From Pelagovum pacificum (lineage in GTDB: Bacteria; Pseudomonadota; Alphaproteobacteria; Rhodobacterales; Rhodobacteraceae): a stretch of 64,000 nt of DNA. The stretch lies in NCBI RefSeq assembly GCF_016134045.1, contig NZ_CP065915.1, positions 3,352,501 to 3,416,500 of the forward strand, written 5' to 3'. Positions 9,979-18,637 of this stretch are shown here, one piece after another. The notes below the pieces were generated by a model. That model saw only the letters and a list, made by a program, of their open reading frames with translations. It was not told where the DNA came from and did no database searches. The position numbers and the translations under genes were made by a program. Position 1 is the first letter of the stretch. Each line of letters begins with the position of its first letter.

Positions 9979-10062
9979 ATGAACAGCACCAAGCCCGCAG
10001 TCGCGGGATCGAAACGTGCGCCGGCTGTGGTTGGCCTCTCCTGCGTGAGAGGTGTCTCTTGA
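9979..10062 (+). CDS. 27-residue leader ORF coupled to the LacI regulator
   Basis: An ATG at 9979 follows a strong Shine-Dalgarno sequence (GGGGAGGAG at 9963-9971). The frame encodes 27 residues (MNSTKPAVAGSKRAP...) and stops at TGA 10060-10062. That stop overlaps the TTG start of the regulator (TTGA). This arrangement suggests translational coupling or a leader peptide. It has no recognised homolog and could instead be a mis-sequenced N-terminal extension of the regulator, since it lies in another frame. Confidence 0.4.
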   Translation: MNSTKPAVAGSKRAPAVVGLSCVRGVS

Positions 10063-11084
10063 CGCCCGCTCCGCGCACCAAGGCCGCCACCATCCGCGAT
10101 GTCGCAAGCGCCGCGGGCGTTTCCGTCGGCACGGTGTCGAAGGTCCTCAACAACACCGGCACGATCGCCAAGGCGACGCGCGAGCGGGTCATCGAAGTCG
10201 CGCGGTCGATGAACTTCCGGCCGAACTCACTCGCCAAGAGCCTGCATACCGGCTTGTCCGGCTCCATCGGGCTGATCTCGAACGACAGTTTCGGGCGTTT
10301 CACCATGCCGATCATGGAAGGGCTCGAAGCAGTGCTGGCCGAGCACGCCATCGGGGTCTTCATGTCAAACGCCACCGACGATCCGGAGCTCGAGCAGCGC
10401 CATATCGACCAGCTGCTCGCCAAGCAGGTCGACGGGATCGTCGTGACAGCCCGCCGCGCCGACCGCCGTCCGCCGGTGGACCTGCGCGGTGTCGGCATTC
10501 CGGTGGTCTATGTTTTCTCCAATGCGGAAGATCGCGACGCGCTGACCCTGCTGCCCGACGATGAGGGGGGCGGGAAGCTGGCTGTCGATCACCTCGTCGC
10601 ACAGGGCCGCAAGCGGATCGCGCACGTGACCGGGCCGCAGGATTTCGTCGCGGTGTCGCTCCGCGCCAGCGGTTACCTCGCCGCGCTGGAGGACGCCGGC
10701 CTCGATGCGATGCCCGTGATGCACGGCCCGTGGTCCGAGGCATGGGGTCGCGAGGCCGCGTCGCAGCTGCTCGACCGGGGCGAGGTCCCGGACGCCGTGC
10801 TCTGCGGCAACGACCAGATCGGGCGCGGTTGCGTCGAGGCCTTCCGTGACGCTGGCCACCGCGTGCCGGAGGACATTGCGATCATCGGCTTCGACAACTG
10901 GCCGGTGATGACAGATGCCTGCCGTCCGCCGCTGTCGTCGGTGGACTTGCAGCTGACCGAACTCGGGCAGGAGGCCGGACGCCGCCTGCTCGCCATGATC
11001 GGCGGAGAGCGCCAGACCGGCACGATCCGCCTCCCCTGCAGACTCGAGTTGCGCGGCTCCACCGAGCGCGCCGCCCTACCCTGA
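10059..11084 (+). CDS. LacI-family transcriptional regulator
   Basis: 341 residues. The DNA-binding domain is at residues 11-66: TIRDVASAAGVSVGTVSKVL is the helix-turn-helix, followed by the FRPNSLAKSL hinge-helix region. A periplasmic-binding-protein-like sugar domain follows, ending near DLQLTELGQEAGRRLL. No ATG precedes the HTH in this frame; the only suitable start is TTG at 10059 with GAGAGG six bases upstream. It lies 13 bases before a GH127 arabinofuranosidase gene in the same direction, so it probably represses that gene and itself in response to an arabinose-type ligand. The ligand is inference. Confidence 0.9.
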   Translation: MTPAPRTKAATIRDVASAAGVSVGTVSKVLNNTGTIAKATRERVIEVARSMNFRPNSLAKSLHTGLSGSIGLISNDSFGRFTMPIMEGLEAVLAEHAIGVFMSNATDDPELEQRHIDQLLAKQVDGIVVTARRADRRPPVDLRGVGIPVVYVFSNAEDRDALTLLPDDEGGGKLAVDHLVAQGRKRIAHVTGPQDFVAVSLRASGYLAALEDAGLDAMPVMHGPWSEAWGREAASQLLDRGEVPDAVLCGNDQIGRGCVEAFRDAGHRVPEDIAIIGFDNWPVMTDACRPPLSSVDLQLTELGQEAGRRLLAMIGGERQTGTIRLPCRLELRGSTERAALP

Positions 11085-11097
11085 AGAAAGGTTGAAC

Positions 11098-13002
11098 ATG
11101 CGCACCTACTCGTCCGTGGATTTCAGCAAGGTGAAGATCACCGGCCCGTTCTGGCACGAACGGCTCGACACGGTGATGGAGTCCACGATCCCGACCCAGT
11201 ACGACCAGCTGGAAAAGCACAACATCCTGGATTCGCTGACGATCCGGCCAGAGGCGCCGCCGCTGACGATCCCGAAGAACCGGCACAACTTCACCACGCA
11301 GATCTTCTGGGACAGTGACGTCGGCAAGTGGGTCGAGGCCGCCTCCTACGGCCTGTCGCACCGCCGCGACGAAAAGGTCGAGGCGCAGATCGAGGACATC
11401 ACCGACAAGCTAAAGAAGGCGCAGGCACCGGACGGTTACCTCAACTGCTGGTATCTCCAGCGTGAGCCCGAGAACCGCTGGACCAACCTCCGCGACAACC
11501 ACGAGCTGTACAACGCCGGTCACCTTCTCGAAGGTGCCGTCGCCTATTACCGGGCCACCGGGCGCGATCGCCTGTTGAAGATCATGATGCGGTACATGGA
11601 CCACATCGCCGAGACGTTCGGCACCGGTGAGGGTCAGCGCCGCGGCTACCCCGGCCACGAGGAAATCGAGCTCGCACTGGTAAAGCTCTACCACGCCACG
11701 GGTGAGAAGAAGTACCTCGACCTCGCCACCTACTTCGTGGACGAGCGCGGCAACACCGACGGTGTCGAGCATTACTTCGAGATCGAGCGCGAAGAACGTG
11801 GCGACACGCCCGAGATGTTCTTTCAGGGCACCCACGAATACAGCCAGAGCCACAAGCCGGTCCGCGAGCAGGACAAGGTTGTCGGTCACGCAGTGCGGGC
11901 GATCTATCTCTACACCGCGATGGCCGACCTCGCCGCCGAGCATGACGACGACGGCCTCAAGTCCGCGTGCGAGGCGCTCTGGAAGGACGTCACCGAAACC
12001 CGGATGTATGTCACCGGCGGCTTCGGCCCGTCCGAGCGGAACGAGGGCTTCACCAAGGACTACGATCTTCCGAACGAGACGGCCTATGCCGAGACCTGCG
12101 CCTCGGTCGCGATGGTCTTCTGGGCGGCGCGGATGCTGAATCTCGACCTCGACGGCCACTATGCCGACATCCTCGAGCTGGCGCTCTACAACAACTCGCT
12201 CGCCGGGCTGAGCAAGGACGGCGCACATTACTTCTACGACAACAAGCTCGACAGCGACGGCAGCCACTCCCGCTGGGCCTGGCACTTCTGCCCCTGCTGC
12301 ACGATGAACGTCTCGCGCCTCGTCGCGTCGGTGGCCGGCTATTTCTACGGCGTCGCCGAGACGGAGGTCGCGGTGCACCTCTACGGCGGGGCAGAGACGA
12401 CGTTGCCGGTCGCCGGCGGCAAGGTGCACCTGAAGGAGACGTCGAACTACCCGTGGGACGGCGACATCCGCATCGATCTCGCCCCCGAAGAGGGCACCGG
12501 GCCCTTCACCCTGTCACTGCGCATTCCGTCCTGGGCGAAGGACGCGACGGCGAAGGTCAATGGCGAGGCGGTCGAGGTGAAGACCGAACGCGGCTACCTC
12601 AAGATGAACCGCACATGGTCCAAGGGCGACGCGGTCGAGCTGTCCCTGCCGATGCCGGCCGAGCGCCTGCGCGCCCACCCGGACGTCCGTGCCGACGCCG
12701 GCAAGGTCGCCCTGCGCCGGGGTCCACTGGTCTACTGCATCGAGCAGAAGGACAACGAGCAGCCGGTCAACCGCGTCCGACTTCCGGGCGATACGGCGCT
12801 GTCCTCCAGTTTCCGGCCCGACTTCCTTGGCGGGATCACCGTGATCGAAGGGAAGGCCAAGGCAGAGCAGGCCGCCGACTGGGGCAAGGCGCTCTACCGG
12901 ACGGAGCCGGCGCCCGAGGCCGACACCTCGATCACCGCGGTGCCCTATTACATCTGGGCGAACCGGGGTCCGAACCCGATGGCGGTCTGGATCCGCGAGT
13001 AA
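11098..13002 (+). CDS. GH127 beta-L-arabinofuranosidase
   Basis: 634 residues from ATG 11098 with GAAAGG six bases upstream; TTG at 11092 is the alternative. Glycoside hydrolase family 127 (DUF1680) releases beta-L-arabinofuranose from arabinosides. The unusual zinc/cysteine active site known in HypBA1 (E338, C340, C417, C418) is matched by E332, C334, C400 and C401, including the E-x-C and CC spacing. There is no signal peptide, so it should act in the cytoplasm on imported oligosaccharides. It forms a unit with the LacI regulator; no transporter gene is linked. Confidence 0.9.
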   Translation: MRTYSSVDFSKVKITGPFWHERLDTVMESTIPTQYDQLEKHNILDSLTIRPEAPPLTIPKNRHNFTTQIFWDSDVGKWVEAASYGLSHRRDEKVEAQIEDITDKLKKAQAPDGYLNCWYLQREPENRWTNLRDNHELYNAGHLLEGAVAYYRATGRDRLLKIMMRYMDHIAETFGTGEGQRRGYPGHEEIELALVKLYHATGEKKYLDLATYFVDERGNTDGVEHYFEIEREERGDTPEMFFQGTHEYSQSHKPVREQDKVVGHAVRAIYLYTAMADLAAEHDDDGLKSACEALWKDVTETRMYVTGGFGPSERNEGFTKDYDLPNETAYAETCASVAMVFWAARMLNLDLDGHYADILELALYNNSLAGLSKDGAHYFYDNKLDSDGSHSRWAWHFCPCCTMNVSRLVASVAGYFYGVAETEVAVHLYGGAETTLPVAGGKVHLKETSNYPWDGDIRIDLAPEEGTGPFTLSLRIPSWAKDATAKVNGEAVEVKTERGYLKMNRTWSKGDAVELSLPMPAERLRAHPDVRADAGKVALRRGPLVYCIEQKDNEQPVNRVRLPGDTALSSSFRPDFLGGITVIEGKAKAEQAADWGKALYRTEPAPEADTSITAVPYYIWANRGPNPMAVWIRE

Positions 13003-13015
13003 CCGACCACGGCAC

Positions 13016-13036
13016 GCCCCGGCCTCGCGCCGGGGC
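13016..13036. terminator. bidirectional terminator-like hairpin
   Basis: Perfect 8-bp stem GCCCCGGC / GCCGGGGC with a 5-base loop, in the 43-base gap between the convergent GH127 and EamA genes. No T-tract. Confidence 0.5.
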
Positions 13037-13045
13037 GGCGCCCCC

Positions 13046-13984
13046 TCAGCGGTCCCGCCGCGTCTGCGTGCGCCGTACCGGCAGGTTCGCCCGCCGCTCG
13101 CGGTGGAAGACATACATCCCCGAGCCCAGCACAATCAGCGTCCCCACGACGGTCAGCGCATCCGGCGCATCGCCGAAGGCAAGGTAACCGATCAGGGTCG
13201 CGCCTAGGATTTCGAGGTACTGGAACGGCGCCAGAACGCTCGCCTCCGCCTTGCTGAAGGCCAGCGCGATCAGCAGGAACGTCACCGCCGCCACGACACC
13301 CGAAATCAGCAGCCCCGAGATCGCCAGCGACGGCATCTCCAGCACCGGCCCGATTCCGTGGCCCGAACCGAGCATCACCAGTGACAGTGTTAGGCAGGAG
13401 AAGACCGAGACTCCGAACTGGAACGTCAGCGCGCTGCTCTCCCGCGTCGCCTTTCGCGTCACGATCATGTTCAGCGCATAGGCCACGGCCCCGATCAGCG
13501 GCAGAAAGACGACCGGCCCGAAGATCGCGAAGTTCGGCCGCAGGATCAGCAGCACCCCCGCCATCCCGACTCCGATCGCGGCATAGCGGTGCGGTCCCGG
13601 CTTTTCGCCCAGAAGCAGGCCGGCCAGCAGCGTGAGGATCAGCGGTTCGACGAAGAAGATCGCGATGGCCGTGGCGATCGGCATGGTCTTGAAGGCCGCG
13701 ATCAGGCTCAGACTGATGATCGCGATCAACTGTCCCGAGATCAGCGACCAGACCGTGAAGGGTCTGCCCCATGCCCGGCTCCGCCACAGCAGAAGCGCCA
13801 GACCGAGGATCAGGCTCTGCACGACCGCGCGGACCGCACCGATCTGCGAGGGGACGAGGTAGCCGGTCAGCGCTTTCGAGATCGCATCCCCCACCGGCAA
13901 CAGCATCATGCCGCAGCACATCGCCACGATCCCGGCGATGGAGCCGGTCGATGGTCGCACGGACTGGTTCGCGAGAAGGGACAT
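13046..13984 (-). CDS. DMT-superfamily (EamA) transporter
   Basis: 312 residues with about ten hydrophobic segments arranged as two five-helix EamA repeats (repeat boundary near residue 150). Such inner-membrane carriers export or import small metabolites; the substrate is not predictable. The ATG at 13984 is preceded by GGAGG on this strand. It ends convergently with the GH127 gene, and its upstream neighbour RraA lies on the same strand 138 bases away, probably as a separate unit. Confidence 0.88.
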   Translation of the reverse strand: MSLLANQSVRPSTGSIAGIVAMCCGMMLLPVGDAISKALTGYLVPSQIGAVRAVVQSLILGLALLLWRSRAWGRPFTVWSLISGQLIAIISLSLIAAFKTMPIATAIAIFFVEPLILTLLAGLLLGEKPGPHRYAAIGVGMAGVLLILRPNFAIFGPVVFLPLIGAVAYALNMIVTRKATRESSALTFQFGVSVFSCLTLSLVMLGSGHGIGPVLEMPSLAISGLLISGVVAAVTFLLIALAFSKAEASVLAPFQYLEILGATLIGYLAFGDAPDALTVVGTLIVLGSGMYVFHRERRANLPVRRTQTRRDR

Positions 13985-14121
13985 CTCGGCCTCCTTCGGC
14001 GCAGCGGCGCTGCACCGGACGGTCCGGGCGTACAGGACGAAAATTCGGGATCAGCGGGACGACGCCATCGCCCGCAATCCGGCCTTAGGGGAGCGGCCCG
14101 CGCCCTGTCAAGCGAAGCCCA

Positions 14122-14823
14122 TCAACCCTTGCGGTCGGCGAGGTATCGCGCCCGCGTCTCCTCGTTCATCGGGTAAAGCCCCGGGAGCCGTGCACCCTTC
14201 TCGACTTCACTAAGGATCCATTCCTCCGCCGCTTCCTGCTCGGGCCCGGCTTCCAGCACATGCTCGACCAGGTCGGCGGGGATCACGACGACGCCGTCTC
14301 GGTCGGCGACCATCACGTCGCCCGGCATAACGGCGACGCCGCCGCAGGCAATCGGCTCCTGCCAGCCGACGAAGGTCAGGCCCGCGACCGACGGCGGCGC
14401 GGCGGTGCCGGACGCCCAGACCGGCAGGCCTGTGCCTTCGACGCCGGCAAGGTCGCGGACGACGCCATCCGTCACCAATCCCGCGACGCCCCGTTTCGCC
14501 ATTCGCGCACAGAGGATGTCACCGAAAATACCCGCGTCCGGGTGGCCCATGGCGTCCACCACGGCGATGCAGCCCTCCGGCATGTCCTCGATCGCGGCGC
14601 GGGTCGAGGTCGGGGAGTTCCAGCTCGCCGGCGTCGCGAGATCCTCGCGCGCCGGGACGAACCGCATCGTGAAGGCCGGGCCGACAATCCGCTCCCCTGC
14701 TCCGACCAGCGGAATCGCGCCTCGCAGCCACACGTTGCGCAGCCCCTTCTTCAGCAGGATCGTGGTGACGGTCGCGGTCGAGATGGACTTCAGGACGGAC
14801 AGGTCGGACGGGCTGAACGACAT
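14122..14823 (-). CDS. RraA-family aldolase/decarboxylase-like protein
   Basis: 233 residues. The family includes 4-hydroxy-4-methyl-2-oxoglutarate / 4-carboxy-4-hydroxy-2-oxoadipate aldolases and RraA-like proteins. The core motif GDILCARMAKRGVAGLVTDG, followed by VVRD, carries the Gly/Arg/Asp residues that bind the keto-acid and the metal. The ATG at 14823 has GGAGG upstream. It may cleave a hydroxy-oxo diacid from aromatic or sugar-acid breakdown. It was once annotated in many genomes as a menaquinone methyltransferase, which is not supported. It is divergent from an aldo/keto reductase. Confidence 0.82.
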   Translation of the reverse strand: MSFSPSDLSVLKSISTATVTTILLKKGLRNVWLRGAIPLVGAGERIVGPAFTMRFVPAREDLATPASWNSPTSTRAAIEDMPEGCIAVVDAMGHPDAGIFGDILCARMAKRGVAGLVTDGVVRDLAGVEGTGLPVWASGTAAPPSVAGLTFVGWQEPIACGGVAVMPGDVMVADRDGVVVIPADLVEHVLEAGPEQEAAEEWILSEVEKGARLPGLYPMNEETRARYLADRKG

Positions 14824-14954
14824 AAGGGCCTCCGGCAGGATGGGACAGTTTCGCGCAGCTTCCCCATCTTCGCCGCCCCCGCAAGGCCTGACGGTATGGA
14901 CACTCGCCGCCCGATGTCCTTGTCTGTGCCAAACACCCCAAAGGGAGGACCCTC

Positions 14955-15767
14955 ATGGACCGTATCAACGGATTGCCCGCGCTCGGCTTCGGCACTTTCG
15001 GCCGCAAGGGAGAGGACGGCATCGAGACGATGCGCCTCGCGCTCGAGACCGGGTATCGCCATCTCGATACCGCACAGATGTACGAGAACGAGGAAGAAGT
15101 CGGCGAGGCGCTGCGCCGCTCCGGCCTGCTGCGCGGGGAAGTCTGGCTGACCACAAAGATCAACATGCCGAACTTCGCGCCCGGCAAGCTGGTCCCGAGC
15201 CTCGAAGAGTCGCTCGAAAAGCTCGGCGTGGACGAGGTCGACCTGACGCTGATCCACTGGCCGTCGCCCAACGACGAATACGAGCTCGAAACCTACATGA
15301 CGCAGATCGCCGAAGCGAAGGAGAAGGGCCTGACCCGCCACATCGGCGTGTCGAACTTCACCATTGCGCTGATCGACCAGTCGATCGGGCTTCTCGGGGA
15401 AGGCGCGCTCGCCACCAACCAGGTCGAGCTGCACCCCTACCTCCAGAACCGCAAGCTGGCCGAGCACTGCAAGTCGAAAGATATCGCGGTGACCTGCTAC
15501 CAGCCGCTTGCCAAGGGCACGGTGTCGGACGACCCCAAGCTGGTCGAGATCGCCGACAAGCACGGCGCGACTGCACCGCAGGTGGCGCTCGCGTGGGAAC
15601 TGGCGCAAGGCTTCGTCACGATCCCGACCACCAGCAACGCCGACCGCGTGGCGGAGAATTTCGGTGCGCTGAACGTCACGCTCGACGACGACGATATGGC
15701 CGCGATCGGGGAGCTCGACCGCGGACAACGCCGGATCGACCCCGACACCGCGCCGGACTGGGACTGA
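14955..15767 (+). CDS. aldo/keto reductase (2,5-diketogluconate reductase-like)
   Basis: 270 residues, a single (beta/alpha)8 NADPH-dependent oxidoreductase. The catalytic tetrad is D38, Y43, K68 and H101 (LDTAQMYENE, TTKIN, LIHWPSP). The C-terminal NADPH-binding stretch is IPTTSNADRVAENF. Good Shine-Dalgarno (GGGAGG) before ATG 14955. The substrate is unknown; relatives reduce aldehydes and 2,5-diketo-D-gluconate. It stands alone and is followed by a hairpin before the convergent P450 gene. Confidence 0.9.
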   Translation: MDRINGLPALGFGTFGRKGEDGIETMRLALETGYRHLDTAQMYENEEEVGEALRRSGLLRGEVWLTTKINMPNFAPGKLVPSLEESLEKLGVDEVDLTLIHWPSPNDEYELETYMTQIAEAKEKGLTRHIGVSNFTIALIDQSIGLLGEGALATNQVELHPYLQNRKLAEHCKSKDIAVTCYQPLAKGTVSDDPKLVEIADKHGATAPQVALAWELAQGFVTIPTTSNADRVAENFGALNVTLDDDDMAAIGELDRGQRRIDPDTAPDWD

Positions 15768-15775
15768 CAAGGGCG

Positions 15776-15796
15776 CGGCCGGGGACTTCCCGGCCG
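15776..15796. terminator. bidirectional terminator-like hairpin
   Basis: Perfect stem CGGCCGGG / CCCGGCCG with a 5-base loop between the convergent aldo/keto reductase and cytochrome P450 genes. Confidence 0.5.
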
Positions 15797-15806
15797 CCCT
15801 CACGCC

Positions 15807-17030
15807 TCAACGGCCGACGAACCTCACCGGCATCCGGTCGAGCGCGTGCACCGCGTTGTTCGGCCGCCAGACAGGATCGCCAGCAAGCTCGATCCGATCC
15901 ACCCTTTCGGCGATCGCGGTCAGCAGCGCGTCGAGCTCCGCCCGCGCGACGTTCTGGCCTACGCAATTGTGCACGCCCACACCGAAGGCGAGGTGCCCCA
16001 TGGGGCGCCGGTCGATGCGGAACGTGTCGGGGCTGTCCCACTTGTCGCCATCCAGGTTCGCCGCGCCGAGACAGCAGAGGATCTTGCTGCCTTCCTTGAT
16101 CTTCACGCCGCTCACCTCCGTGTCGACGGCAGCCGTGCGGCAGAAGGTGTGGACCGGAGACGTATAACGCAGCACTTCCTCGAAGCAGGGTCGTGCGAGC
16201 GATGGATCCGCCTTCAACGCCTCGAATGCCTCGGGATTGGTCGCAAGGCACCACAGCGCGTTGCCGATACCGGTGACCGTCGTGTCGACGCCCGCCGACA
16301 GGAGAGAGCGCACCAGCATCGCCGCCTCTTCGTCCGTCACCTCTTCGTCTTTCGCGGCCTCGTAGATCGTCGCGCCGAAGCCACCCTCCTGCAGGTTCTC
16401 CCTCGCACAGGATGCAGTGATCCAGGGCACGATATGGCCGGCCTGCGACATCGCCCTCTGCCGGATCGCATTGTCCGGCCCGAGCGCGTTGAAGACCATC
16501 GCGCCGTAATCGACGAGCCGGCGCGGATCGACATCCCGCAGCCCGACAGCCTTGGGAAAGACAGTCGTCGGATAGGCCTCGGCGCAGTCGGTAACCGCCT
16601 CGAAGGTCCCCTGTTCGACAAGCCGGTCGACGAGCGCTTCCGCATCGACGCGGAACTGCTCCTTCATTGCCGCGACGGCCTTCGGCGACAGGGCCCGCAT
16701 GATGACCCGGCGCGTGCGCGTGTGATATGGCGGATCGACCTCAAGCACGATGGACGGCGGCCGCCACGGTTCGCCATGCATGAAGTCCTGCAGGCCGACG
16801 CCACGGGAGGAGACGAACCGCTCATGGTCGCCGAAGACCTCTTTCGTCTCCTCGTAGCGCCCGCAGGCGAGGACCTTGTAGCTCGGGATGTAAGCGAACG
16901 GCCCCTGTGCGCGCAGGTCGGCATAGTAGGGTTCCGGCGCCACGAGCACCGCTTCGTCGTAGGGGTCGACATCCCAGACCGACACACCGGAGGGCGGGTC
17001 GATGGCGATATGGCCTTCGTGCATGGTCAT
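15807..17030 (-). CDS. cytochrome P450
   Basis: 407 residues, soluble class-I type bacterial P450. The I-helix oxygen-binding motif is AGVDTT (246-251), ExxR is E285-R288, and the haem-thiolate loop FGVGVHNCVGQ has C356 as iron ligand. GGAGG precedes the ATG at 17030. It would hydroxylate or dealkylate a small molecule with electrons from a ferredoxin system, but no ferredoxin or reductase gene is adjacent. The gene lies downstream of livF on the same strand, separated by about 160 bases with a hairpin, so co-transcription is uncertain. Confidence 0.94.
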   Translation of the reverse strand: MTMHEGHIAIDPPSGVSVWDVDPYDEAVLVAPEPYYADLRAQGPFAYIPSYKVLACGRYEETKEVFGDHERFVSSRGVGLQDFMHGEPWRPPSIVLEVDPPYHTRTRRVIMRALSPKAVAAMKEQFRVDAEALVDRLVEQGTFEAVTDCAEAYPTTVFPKAVGLRDVDPRRLVDYGAMVFNALGPDNAIRQRAMSQAGHIVPWITASCARENLQEGGFGATIYEAAKDEEVTDEEAAMLVRSLLSAGVDTTVTGIGNALWCLATNPEAFEALKADPSLARPCFEEVLRYTSPVHTFCRTAAVDTEVSGVKIKEGSKILCCLGAANLDGDKWDSPDTFRIDRRPMGHLAFGVGVHNCVGQNVARAELDALLTAIAERVDRIELAGDPVWRPNNAVHALDRMPVRFVGR

Positions 17031-17165
17031 TGAGCTTCCTCCCTCCGGCGATCATAGCCGCCCCGAGTTGTCCCGACAGCCCATTTGAAAGTTCATCAAC
17101 CTTGACGCTCCCCGGGCTCATCTGGCCGGAAATACCTCCGGGGGTGAACGGGCCACAGGCCCGGA

Positions 17166-17180
17166 GGGGGCAGCGCCCCC
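17166..17180. terminator. GC hairpin downstream of livF
   Basis: GGGGGC-AGC-GCCCCC, 11-25 bases past the livF stop. This GC-rich hairpin is typical of intergenic sequence in Rhodobacteraceae. It may end the liv transcript before the P450 gene. There is no T-tract. Confidence 0.4.
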
Positions 17181-17190
17181 TGAATGGGCC

Positions 17191-17895
17191 TCAGCCCGTC
17201 AGCCCGACGCCGACATGCCGGTCGAGGATCGCCGGATCGGCAAGAACTTCCGCCGCCGCGCCGTCGTGCACGATCCTGCCGGTGTCGAGGATCACCACTC
17301 GCTCCGCGAACCTCAGCGCAAGGTCGGCATGCTGCTCCACGAGAACGATGGTACGCCCTTCGGAGGCCAGTCGCTCGAACACGTCCATCAGCATGTCGCA
17401 GATCACCGGCGCCAGCCCCTCTAGGGGCTCGTCCAGCAACAGCACGTCCGGCGCGCCCATCAGCGTGCGCGCGATTGCCAGCATCTGCTGCTCCCCACCC
17501 GAAAGCTGCGCGCCACCGTTGCGGCGCCGTTCCTTCAGGCGCGGGAACAGCTCGTAGGCCTGCCCGATGTCCCAGCCGCCTGTGTCACCGGCCAGCAGGT
17601 TCTCCTCGACGCTGAGCGAGCGGAAGATGTCGCGCGTCTGCGGAACCAGCCCGAGCCCCTTCGCCTGCCGCTTGTGCGGCGCAAGCTTCGAGATGTCCTC
17701 ACCCGCCATGCGGATCTGCCCGGCGTGGAGCTTCGTCAGTCCCATCGCCGTCGCCAGCGTGGTGGTCTTGCCCACGCCGTTGCGGCCGATGATCGCCAGC
17801 CGCTCGCCACTCGAGATGGAGAGCGTCAGGTCTTCCAGTACATGCGTCGCGCCGTAGCCGGCTGTCACATGGTCGAGCGCGAGGATCTCACTCAT
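17191..17895 (-). CDS. livF: LivF-type ABC importer ATPase
   Basis: 234 residues, the usual LivF length. Walker A GRNGVGKTT (about 37-45), signature LSGGEQQMLAIAR, Walker B VLLLDEPLEGLAP. It pairs with LivG to power uptake through LivHM of a ligand delivered by a periplasmic binding protein. The start overlaps livG by eight bases. This family serves branched-chain amino acids, but relatives carry urea, amides and other compounds. Confidence 0.92.
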   Translation of the reverse strand: MSEILALDHVTAGYGATHVLEDLTLSISSGERLAIIGRNGVGKTTTLATAMGLTKLHAGQIRMAGEDISKLAPHKRQAKGLGLVPQTRDIFRSLSVEENLLAGDTGGWDIGQAYELFPRLKERRRNGGAQLSGGEQQMLAIARTLMGAPDVLLLDEPLEGLAPVICDMLMDVFERLASEGRTIVLVEQHADLALRFAERVVILDTGRIVHDGAAAEVLADPAILDRHVGVGLTG

Positions 17896-18637
17896 GCCGC
17901 GCTCCGAGGTAGAGTTCGCGCACCCGCTCGTCCGCCGCGATCTCCTGCGGTGTGCCTTCGGTCAGGATCGCGCCATTCACCAGAACGACGATCGACCGCG
18001 CCACCTGGAACACCAGCTTCATGTCATGCTCGATGATAAGCACGGCGAGGTCCGCCGGCAGCCGTTCGATCGCCTCGATGATGAGGTGACTTTCGGATGA
18101 GGGCACACCCGCCGCCGGCTCGTCTAGGATCAGGATGCGCGGTTTCAGAGCAAGCGTCAGCGCCATCTCGATCAGGCGTTGCTGTCCATAGGCGAGCGTC
18201 TCGACCTTCAGGTCCGCGAAGCGCGACAGGTGGAACTGCTCCAGCAGGTCGGCGACTTCGGCCTCGACGTCCGCGTCGCCGCTCGCACGGCGGAACATAC
18301 GCATCCCCTGCCGGCGGCGTTCCTGCACGCCGAGGCGGATGTTCTCGCGCACCGTCAGGCGCCGGAACAGCGTGGTGATCTGGAATGTCTTGGCGATCCC
18401 GGCCCGCACGCGTTGCGGCTCGCCAAGCGGCGAGAGAGCCTGCCCGTCGAGTCTGATCTCGCCGGAGGACGGCGGCACGATCCCGGTGATGAGGTTCGCG
18501 AAGGTCGTCTTGCCCGCCCCGTTCGGCCCGATAAGGGCCTTCCGGTCACCGGGCCGCAGGTCGAAGTTGATGTCCTTCGAGACGGTGATCCCGCCGAAGG
18601 ACTTGTTGAGCCCGCGAACCTCGAGCGCCGCGGTCAT
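17888..18637 (-). CDS. livG: LivG-type ABC importer ATPase
   Basis: 249 residues. Walker A GPNGAGKTT, the Q-loop in KTFQITTLF, signature in the divergent form LAYGQQRLIEMALTLAL typical of LivG, and Walker B ILILDEPAAGVP. It overlaps livM (4 bases) and livF (8 bases), so the transporter genes are tightly coupled. ATPase of a HAAT-family importer on the cytoplasmic face. Confidence 0.92.
   Translation of the reverse strand: MTAALEVRGLNKSFGGITVSKDINFDLRPGDRKALIGPNGAGKTTFANLITGIVPPSSGEIRLDGQALSPLGEPQRVRAGIAKTFQITTLFRRLTVRENIRLGVQERRRQGMRMFRRASGDADVEAEVADLLEQFHLSRFADLKVETLAYGQQRLIEMALTLALKPRILILDEPAAGVPSSESHLIIEAIERLPADLAVLIIEHDMKLVFQVARSIVVLVNGAILTEGTPQEIAADERVRELYLGARHE

Noticed and set aside
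14405..16099. 564-residue plus-strand frame across RraA, the aldo/keto reductase and P450
   Set aside because: Spans three real genes on both strands in a non-coding frame; Arg/Ala/Pro-rich shadow.
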